Positions 59,212 through 64,000 of a DNA stretch of 64,000 nucleotides are shown here, piece after piece (within the stretch, counting starts at the first letter, position 1; each line of letters opens with the position of its first letter). A program made the translations under genes and the position numbers. The DNA is from Sphingomonas dokdonensis (GTDB lineage Bacteria > Pseudomonadota > Alphaproteobacteria > Sphingomonadales > Sphingomonadaceae). Below the pieces are notes generated by a model. It ran no database searches. It had not been told where the DNA came from and saw only the letters and a program-made list of their open reading frames with translations. The stretch is taken from contig NZ_NBBI01000002.1 in NCBI RefSeq assembly GCF_002197685.1, forward strand, positions 496,001-560,000, given 5' to 3'.

Positions 59212-59550
59212 TTAGTCGTTGGCCGGCTTGGAGCCGAGCGCCGTCACCTCGGCGAGCGTTGCCTTCACCACCTTGATGCGGGTGTTGGGCGCGATTTCCA
59301 CGTCAACGAACTGATCGTCGACCTTGATCACCTTGCCGACCACGCCGCCGGCGGTCACGACGGTGTCGCCCTTCTTCACGGCGGCCACCGCGGCCTGCAG
59401 CGCCTTCATCCGGCGTTGCTGCGGGCGGATCATCAGGAAGTAGAAGACGATAAAGACGAGAACGAGCGGGGCGAGGCTGAGAAAGCCGGCGAGGCCGCCC
59501 TCGGCACCGGCGGCGCCGGCCGTCTGGGCATAAGCAGGGGAAATGAACAT
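59212..59550 (-). CDS. yajC: Sec translocon accessory subunit YajC
   Basis: 112-residue membrane protein with one N-terminal helix (GFLSLAPLVLVFIVFYFLMIRPQQRRMK); the RPQQRRMK segment is the YajC signature, followed by KKGDTVVTAGGVVGKVIKVDD. Associates with SecDF. The start is ATG 59550 after CAAGGACGG; the open frame extends 16 codons further upstream without support. The N-terminus ISPAYAQTAGAAG resembles a cleavable signal, as often seen for alphaproteobacterial YajC. Confidence 0.95.
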   Translation of the reverse strand: MFISPAYAQTAGAAGAEGGLAGFLSLAPLVLVFIVFYFLMIRPQQRRMKALQAAVAAVKKGDTVVTAGGVVGKVIKVDDQFVDVEIAPNTRIKVVKATLAEVTALGSKPAND

Positions 59551-59708
59551 GCCGTCCTTGCGTGCACATGAGTCGCGGCGCCCGGAATAGGGCGCCACGG
59601 GAAGCCTGCGCCGCTAACATTGCTGCGCCCTTGGCGCAATCCGCCGGTGCAGGTACGTGACGACCTGGCTCGCCCGCCACCGGGCGCAGACAACAAAAGG
59701 AGAGGTGA

Positions 59709-60014
59709 ATGACGATCCTGGTAATGGGCACGATCAAGCTGGGCGCAGGCGAGGGCGCAAAGGCCGCCAAGATGCTGGCCGATCACGCCGCGGTGGTCCG
59801 CACCGAGGATGGCTGCGAGGAATATTCCTTCGCGTTCGACGCGGCCGATCCCGATCTGGTGCGCGTCGCCGAGCGTTGGGCAAGCCCGGAGGCGCTGGGT
59901 GCGCACGGCCAGGCCGATCACCAGAAGGCATTCGGCCGCGCGCTGCGCGATCATTCGCCCAGCGCCATGTCGATCGACGCGTGGGACGGGCAGCATTGGC
60001 GCAAGCTAATCTGA
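59709..60014 (+). CDS. Antibiotic-biosynthesis-monooxygenase-fold protein
   Basis: 101-residue single ferredoxin-like domain of the ABM (YgiN/HmoA-like) family: [48 protein letters not shown] and the following helix [20 protein letters not shown]. Such proteins act as small oxygenases on quinones or heme, or as detoxifying dimers; this one's substrate is unknown. AAAGGAG precedes the ATG. A strong hairpin (60031-60057) separates it from the tRNA gene. Confidence 0.85.
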   Translation: MTILVMGTIKLGAGEGAKAAKMLADHAAVVRTEDGCEEYSFAFDAADPDLVRVAERWASPEALGAHGQADHQKAFGRALRDHSPSAMSIDAWDGQHWRKLI

Positions 60015-60030
60015 TCGCCGCTTGCATAAT

Positions 60031-60057
60031 GGGGGCGCGCCGCGTAGAGGCGCCCCC
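60031..60057 (+). terminator. Hairpin between the ABM gene and tRNA-Pro
   Basis: GGGGGCGC / GCGCCCCC arms around an 11-nt loop, 16 bp after the ABM-fold gene stop and ending 6 bp before the tRNA. There is no T-tract, so it is either a terminator or part of the tRNA leader. Confidence 0.5.
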
Positions 60058-60063
60058 CTCGGT

Positions 60064-60140
60064 CGGGGCGTAGCGCAGCCTGGTAGCGCATCACACTGGG
60101 GGTGTGGGGGTCGCAGGTTCGAATCCTGTCGCCCCGACCA
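60064..60140 (+). tRNA. tRNA-Pro (anticodon GGG)
   Basis: 77-nt cloverleaf reads CCC codons. The acceptor arms CGGGGCG and CGCCCCG pair fully, the D stem is GCGC/GCGC with loop AGCCTGGTA, the anticodon stem TCACA/TGTGG holds loop CTGGGGG with GGG at 34-36, and the T arm is GCAGG-TTCGAAT-CCTGT. CCA is encoded. A clear intrinsic terminator follows at 60170. Confidence 0.96.
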
Positions 60141-60169
60141 AGAAAGCCAAGCATTTGTAAAGCTAAAAG

Positions 60170-60194
60170 CGGGCAGCGAAAGCTGCCCGTTTTG
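60170..60194 (+). terminator. Terminator of tRNA-Pro
   Basis: CGGGCAGC - GAAA - GCTGCCCG - TTTT. Perfect 8-bp stem with a GNRA tetraloop and T4 tract, 29 bp after the tRNA. Confidence 0.92.
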
Positions 60195-60278
60195 GCTTGT
60201 GCGTGCCGTGTACGAGGCATGTACGAGTTGTCGTTGACTCGGCACTTGGATTGTCGCCCAATGCCGGGACGAGGCGAT

Positions 60279-60776
60279 ATGAAACTTACTGACTACCTAG
60301 CGATCTACGGCGCTGCGCTTTCCACGCTGGTATTCATATGGAACGCCACACGATCCACTCCTAAGATCAAGGTGCGCCTGACCTTTGCTGTGGAGACGAT
60401 CGAAGGGGTTGCAAAAGCGGGGCTGGGTATTTCAGTCCAAAATCCCTCTTCTAGTGCGGCTCACATCACGAATGTCTCGTTTGTGTATCCTTGGCGGAGA
60501 GTAACTTGGCGGGACCGGATCAGCCATCTAGTGCGGTTCAAGAGTTTGCCAGTTCGAATCGGATGGTGCCACAGCTCGCTCTCTAACTTTGATCTTGAAG
60601 ACGGATGTCCGGTTACCATTGAGCCCGCCCAGTCGCATTGGATATTCGTTCCCAGCGAGACCGTCGAAAAACTATTCAGTGATGCCTTGAAGAGGAAGGT
60701 CGTCGTTCAGGTGCAGGACGCTCTCTGGCGAAACAAATACTCCAAAGCGTATAATTACCCGGCCAAGCCCCAATGA
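60279..60776 (+). CDS. Orphan membrane-anchored hypothetical protein, AT-richer
   Basis: 165 residues from ATG 60279, with GAGG eight bases upstream. One N-terminal helix ([19 protein letters not shown]) is followed by a beta-rich body without known motif ([41 protein letters not shown]), resembling uncharacterised island proteins that expose an Ig-like or lipocalin-like domain to the cytoplasm. Its codons use far more A/T in third position than neighbouring genes (e.g. AAA, TTT, ATT, CTA), suggesting transfer. It sits just downstream of tRNA-Pro, a usual integration site, but no integrase or att repeat is visible. Function unknown. Confidence 0.7.
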   Translation: MKLTDYLAIYGAALSTLVFIWNATRSTPKIKVRLTFAVETIEGVAKAGLGISVQNPSSSAAHITNVSFVYPWRRVTWRDRISHLVRFKSLPVRIGWCHSSLSNFDLEDGCPVTIEPAQSHWIFVPSETVEKLFSDALKRKVVVQVQDALWRNKYSKAYNYPAKPQ

Positions 60777-60977
60777 GCAGCACCCCGCGCCCGAGAGCGC
60801 AAGGTGCTGGCAGCGTCAAGGCGGAAGGAGTGTCGCTTACCCCCGCTGCTGGCCGTGATGCTTTGTTGGCGAGGGGTCGATGGCCTTAATCCTCATCGCA
60901 GGCGTGAAAATGGAACCGCCCGCAACCTCGCTATCTGAACCTATCCTCGTCACACCAATAAAGCATCGCGCACGGCG

Positions 60978-61841
60978 TCAGCCCGCCGCCGCGACTCGCG
61001 CGCGCAGTGTGTCCTCCATGACGATCTCGATCCGCGAGCCGGCACGCTGCAGCTCCTCCGCGCGGCGATGCGCGGGGCTGGCGTGAAAGAATCGGCCGTA
61101 TGGCTGCTCGTTGCTGACCACCAGCATCGTCGAGCTGGTGCCGACCGAGGCGACGACTCGCCCGCCCATCTCGGCCAGCCAGCGGCCCAGCGCCCCGTTG
61201 CGGGTAGCGCCGAGGATCGCGATCCGCTCCCCCTTCAGCGGGCCTTCCGCGGCGGCCTTCGGTGCCGCAGCGGTGCGATAGGTCGCGGGGTTCAGCCAAC
61301 CGGCGATGTCGATGCCGGTATGCTCGATCGCGCGCACGATCACCATGCCCGCCGTGCGTGCATCGCTCAGCGCATTGTGGTGCTTGTGCCTGAGCCCCAG
61401 AAACTTCGCGAGCGCGCTCAGCCGATGGCTCGGCAGATCGGGCCAGGCGCGCTTGGCGACGCGCACGCTGTCGAGCCACGTCGCCTCGATCGGCGTCTGC
61501 GCATGCACCGCGCATGCCGCCGCCAGCGCGCCCTTGTCGAACATCGAATGCGCCACCGTCACCCGCCCGGTGAGGTGCCCCGCCACGATCTCATGCACGC
61601 CGGCATAGGTCGGCTGGTTCATGACATGATCTTCGCACAGCCCATGAATGCGCGTGTTGAAGGGGGAGAATTCGTCGCACGGATCGACTAACGTGTCATA
61701 GGCGAACACCTCCTTGCCGGCGCGAAAGCCGACAATGCCGATCTGGCAGATGCTGCTGACGCGCGAGCAGGCGGTCTCCACGTCGATCACCACAAAATCG
61801 CACGGATCGGCCACGGGGAGGGTAGTGGTTACAACGCTCAT
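60978..61841 (-). CDS. DEDD-type exonuclease with C-terminal BRCT domain
   Basis: 287 residues. The N-terminal DnaQ/RNase T-like exonuclease domain has motif I FVVIDVETACSRVSSICQIG (Asp and Glu), motif II region VTVAHSMFDKGAL with Asp, and motif III HHNALSDARTAG with His and Asp. From about residue 200 a BRCT-like domain follows: LKGERIAILGATRNGALGRWLAEMGGRVVASV...STMLVVSNEQP. This exonuclease-BRCT arrangement is seen in stand-alone epsilon-like proteins and suggests a repair role rather than replication proofreading. Start ATG 61841; the ORF could extend upstream. moaB lies 41 bp upstream on the same strand. Confidence 0.88.
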   Translation of the reverse strand: MSVVTTTLPVADPCDFVVIDVETACSRVSSICQIGIVGFRAGKEVFAYDTLVDPCDEFSPFNTRIHGLCEDHVMNQPTYAGVHEIVAGHLTGRVTVAHSMFDKGALAAACAVHAQTPIEATWLDSVRVAKRAWPDLPSHRLSALAKFLGLRHKHHNALSDARTAGMVIVRAIEHTGIDIAGWLNPATYRTAAAPKAAAEGPLKGERIAILGATRNGALGRWLAEMGGRVVASVGTSSTMLVVSNEQPYGRFFHASPAHRRAEELQRAGSRIEIVMEDTLRARVAAAG

Positions 61842-61882
61842 TGCGGCGGAACATACCATGCTCGCCCGCCGATTACAGGCGC

Positions 61883-62410
61883 TTAGCGCTCGGTCAGCCG
61901 GGGCATCAGTTCGACGAAGTTGCACGGCCGGTGCCGGCTGTCGAGCTGATCGCGCAGGATGCCGTCCCACCCGTCCTTCACTGCCCCGGTCGAGCCCGGC
62001 AGCGCAAAGATATAGGTGCCGCGTGCGACGCAGGCGCAGGCGCGCGATTGCACCGTCGAAGTGCCGATCGTCTTGAACGACAGCCAGCGGAACAGCTCGC
62101 CGAACCCCGGGATCATCTTGTCCGCCACCCGCTCCACCGCCTCGGGCGTCACGTCGCGCCCGGTCACGCCGGTGCCGCCGGTGGTGATGATGCAATCCAC
62201 CGCCGCATCTTCGATCCAGGCATGCAGCTGCGCGACGATCGCATCGGCATCGTCGCGCAGGATCAGCCGGTCGGCCAGCACGTGGCCCGCCTCCTCCAGC
62301 CGCGCGACCAGGGTATCGCCCGAACGATCCTCCGCCAGCCCGCGCGTGTCGGAAACGGTCAGCACGGCGATGCGCACGGGCAGGAAGGGGAGGGACTGGT
62401 CGATCGGCAT
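61883..62410 (-). CDS. moaB: Molybdenum cofactor biosynthesis protein B
   Basis: Protein of 175 residues of the MoaB/MogA family, which adenylylates molybdopterin during cofactor assembly. Diagnostic pieces are [17 protein letters not shown] and [23 protein letters not shown], plus [23 protein letters not shown] in the second half. The start is ATG 62410. No other moa/moe genes are in the window, so linkage to a molybdoenzyme is not visible. Confidence 0.93.
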   Translation of the reverse strand: MPIDQSLPFLPVRIAVLTVSDTRGLAEDRSGDTLVARLEEAGHVLADRLILRDDADAIVAQLHAWIEDAAVDCIITTGGTGVTGRDVTPEAVERVADKMIPGFGELFRWLSFKTIGTSTVQSRACACVARGTYIFALPGSTGAVKDGWDGILRDQLDSRHRPCNFVELMPRLTER

Positions 62411-62441
62411 CTAGGTGCTATCGCCCCTTCATCGTGCGCGA

Positions 62442-63140
62442 TCAACGATAGCGTTGCGTGCCCGCCCGAAAACGTGCGCTGCCGAAACTGTCCTCGAACG
62501 CGCGGCCATGCGCCGGGTCGGCGGGATCGCGCAGCATCGCCTTCAGCGTCCCGAGCGCCGCCGGATCATTGTCGGCGATCGTCGCCGCGACCGCCGCGCC
62601 ATCGCCGATCACGTCGACCAGGCCGATGCGGTGCGCCTCCGCCGCGTCGATCGGCGTGGCCGTGTAGAGCAACCGCGCCGCCTGTCCCGGCCCGATCAGC
62701 CGCTGCAAAAGGCCAAGGTCCTCCGCCGGATAGCCGATCCCCAGCCGCGCCGGCGGTAGCGCGAAGCTGGCGCCCGGCCCGGCGACCCGCAGGTCCACCG
62801 CCAGCGCCAGCGCGACGCCGGCGCCGTGGCAACCCCCGTCGATCGCCGCCACCACCGGCATCGGCAACGCAGCGATCGCGTCGACCGCCGCGCGCAGCGC
62901 CAGGCGGAACGGCGCGCGGGCCTCCACGTCCTCGGCGAGGGATGCGATCTCGCTGAGGTCCGCCCCGGCCGAAAACGTGCCCGGCACGGCCGATTGGAGC
63001 AGCACCACGGCCACGTCATCGCCGATCGTACCAACCATATCGGCCAGCGCGCGCCAATGCGCCATGCCCATCGCGTTGCGCCGCTCGGGGCGGTTCAGCG
63101 TCAGCCGGGCGATCGGCCCGTCGCGCTCCAGCGTGATCAC
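62442..63140 (-). CDS. Enoyl-CoA hydratase/isomerase family protein
   Basis: Crotonase-fold protein of about 232 residues. LTLNRPERRNAMG is the family opening, the oxyanion-hole segments are FSAGADLSEIASL and DGGCHGAGVALALAVDLRVAG, and LGIGYPAEDLGLLQRLIGPGQAARLL covers the region of the second catalytic acid. The GTG start at 63140 overlaps the ispE stop (GTGA), so both are coupled; a longer frame is open upstream but would lie inside ispE. Substrate is unknown; hydratase or isomerase cannot be separated by eye. Confidence 0.88.
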   Translation of the reverse strand: MITLERDGPIARLTLNRPERRNAMGMAHWRALADMVGTIGDDVAVVLLQSAVPGTFSAGADLSEIASLAEDVEARAPFRLALRAAVDAIAALPMPVVAAIDGGCHGAGVALALAVDLRVAGPGASFALPPARLGIGYPAEDLGLLQRLIGPGQAARLLYTATPIDAAEAHRIGLVDVIGDGAAVAATIADNDPAALGTLKAMLRDPADPAHGRAFEDSFGSARFRAGTQRYR

Positions 63141-63997
63141 GACAGCGACGTGGCGAGTAGCCACCACGCCGGCGCCGCCGCGCGCACCGTGGCGGCCGCA
63201 CGATCGCGACTCTCCGCCGTGTCGAACAAGGCAAAGCAGGTCGCGCCGGAGCCGGACATGCGCGCCAGCGTTACGCCGGGCTGTCCCGCCAAAAGGGTAA
63301 TCACGTCGTCGATCACCGGCGCCACGGCGCGGGCTGGCGGCTCGAGATCGTTACGCCCGCCTTCCGGATCGCTCGGGTCCAGCGCGCCGCGATCGACGCC
63401 GTCCCAGCCCGAAAAGACTGCGGCGGTTGATACGCCCACACCGGGGTTGACCAGCAACACCGGCGTTCCCTCGCGATCCGCCAAAGGCACCAGCGCATCG
63501 CCCTTGCCGGTGCCCAGCGCGGTGCGCCCGACCAAGCAGGCGGGCACATCCGCCCCCAAGCCTGCGGATAGGGCGAACAGCCGCGCATCGTTCGCCGCGA
63601 TGCCGTGCATGCGCGCCAGCGCCCGCAGCGTCGCCGCCGCGTCCGCCGATCCACCCCCGATGCCGGAGGCGACCGGCAGGTTCTTCTCCAGCGTGATCCG
63701 GTACCGATCCTCGATGGCGAAGCGGCCGCGAAAGCCGTTCAGCGCACGGATCACCAGATTGTCGGGGTCGACAGCGTCACCGGCGGCGCCAGCAGGCGAG
63801 CCAAGCGCGGCCGCGAACGGCCCGGTGATGCTCAGCGCGTCCTGCGCCGCCGGTCGGACGGTGATCACATCGCCGTCGCGGCAAAAGGCGAACAGCGTCT
63901 CGATATCGTGATATCCGTCGGCGCGCCGGCGCCGCACGTGCAGCGCAAGGTTCAGCTTGGCGGGTGCCAGCTCCACCGTCTCCACGTCGTCGGTCAT
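63137..63997 (-). CDS. ispE: 4-diphosphocytidyl-2-C-methyl-D-erythritol kinase
   Basis: GHMP kinase of the MEP isoprenoid pathway that phosphorylates CDP-methylerythritol. 286 residues. LAPAKLNLALHVRRRRADGYHDIETLFAF at the N-terminus is the IspE signature, and the ATP-binding loop is NLPVASGIGGGSADAAATLRAL. The C-terminal part RMSGSGATCFALFD is also conserved. It begins 3 bp inside the window edge and is translationally coupled to the downstream crotonase-fold gene. Confidence 0.96.
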   Translation of the reverse strand: MTDDVETVELAPAKLNLALHVRRRRADGYHDIETLFAFCRDGDVITVRPAAQDALSITGPFAAALGSPAGAAGDAVDPDNLVIRALNGFRGRFAIEDRYRITLEKNLPVASGIGGGSADAAATLRALARMHGIAANDARLFALSAGLGADVPACLVGRTALGTGKGDALVPLADREGTPVLLVNPGVGVSTAAVFSGWDGVDRGALDPSDPEGGRNDLEPPARAVAPVIDDVITLLAGQPGVTLARMSGSGATCFALFDTAESRDRAAATVRAAAPAWWLLATSLS

Positions 63998-64000
63998 GGG

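Noticed and set aside
60100..60977. Duplicate of the tRNA-Pro 3' end as an attachment site
   Set aside because: I looked for a second copy of the T-arm and acceptor sequence in the following kilobase and found none; no integrase is present.
60880..61086. 68-codon plus-strand frame after the orphan gene
   Set aside because: Its second half is antisense to the exonuclease-BRCT gene and the sequence is Arg/Ser/Ala-rich, as expected for a shadow frame.
1..64000. CRISPR arrays, insertion sequences, prophage genes
   Set aside because: No regularly spaced repeats, transposase motifs or phage structural genes were seen; the few repeats present are short palindromes and one 13-bp tandem array.

Overview
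This 64 kb chromosomal window is GC-rich, densely packed and almost entirely protein-coding. It most likely comes from a Sphingomonas or close sphingomonad relative (Alphaproteobacteria). The supports are a PhoK-type alkaline phosphatase, previously described from Sphingomonas; an F0 ATP-synthase operon split off in the alphaproteobacterial order I-a-c-b'-b; the yajC-secD-secF-Mth938 run; the trpS/murJ/secB next to Tim44-like/mltA/smr arrangement; and ydbH-ynbE-ydbL envelope genes. Only one RNA gene is visible, tRNA-Pro(GGG). I see no CRISPR array, insertion sequence, integrase or prophage. Genus assignment is an inference from gene content and recalled family resemblance.

Layout. 1-7.7 kb is the end of a surface-polysaccharide locus: a 5'-truncated glycosyltransferase, a polyprenyl-phosphate sugar-1-phosphate transferase, two zinc-knuckle methyltransferases, a sulfotransferase-like protein and a polysaccharide flippase. 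7.7-17.5 kb is housekeeping: a phosphatase, trpS, murJ, secB, a Tim44-like protein, mltA, an Smr protein, priA and xerC. 17.5-19.1 kb has a CsbD-like stress protein and alanine dehydrogenase, followed by a small intergenic unit that may make an 18-residue peptide. 19.3-23.6 kb is a signalling operon: an EAL phosphodiesterase, a TPR sensor histidine kinase with a C-terminal receiver-like domain, and a single-domain response regulator. 23.5-31.1 kb holds a D-2-hydroxyacid dehydrogenase, a PDZ-M48 peptidase, cysS, rpsU, a membrane-anchored FKBP, an EthD-like protein, an aldehyde dehydrogenase and a secreted beta-helix protein.

31-35 kb has phoK divergent from a DsbD-like thiol:disulfide reductase. 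35-38.3 kb encodes the circularly permuted ATP-grasp / alpha-E / transglutaminase-fold module; here the transglutaminase has lost its catalytic cysteine. It abuts the N-end-rule transferase bpt. 39-46.7 kb contains threonine ammonia-lyase, a beta-hydroxyacid dehydrogenase coupled to a secreted amidohydrolase, uvrC, radC and small hypotheticals. 46.8-50.5 kb is ydbH-ynbE-ydbL, and 50.8-53.5 kb the F0 ATP-synthase operon with a strong terminator. 53.6-59.6 kb has a TIGR02117 protein, an FHS-type sugar permease behind a LacI-like operator, a TfoX-N protein, an Mth938 protein and secF-secD-yajC. 59.7-64 kb contains an ABM monooxygenase-like protein, tRNA-Pro, an AT-richer orphan gene directly downstream of it (possible island remnant), an exonuclease-BRCT protein, moaB, an enoyl-CoA hydratase family protein and ispE.

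The most unusual points are the cysteine-less transglutaminase homologue kept inside an otherwise intact ATP-grasp/alpha-E operon; the tiny transcription unit at about 19.04-19.33 kb; a 56-codon single-span membrane ORF at 2842-3012; a sulfotransferase in the polysaccharide locus; palindromic repeat remnants, one splitting secD from secF; and the orphan gene beside tRNA-Pro.
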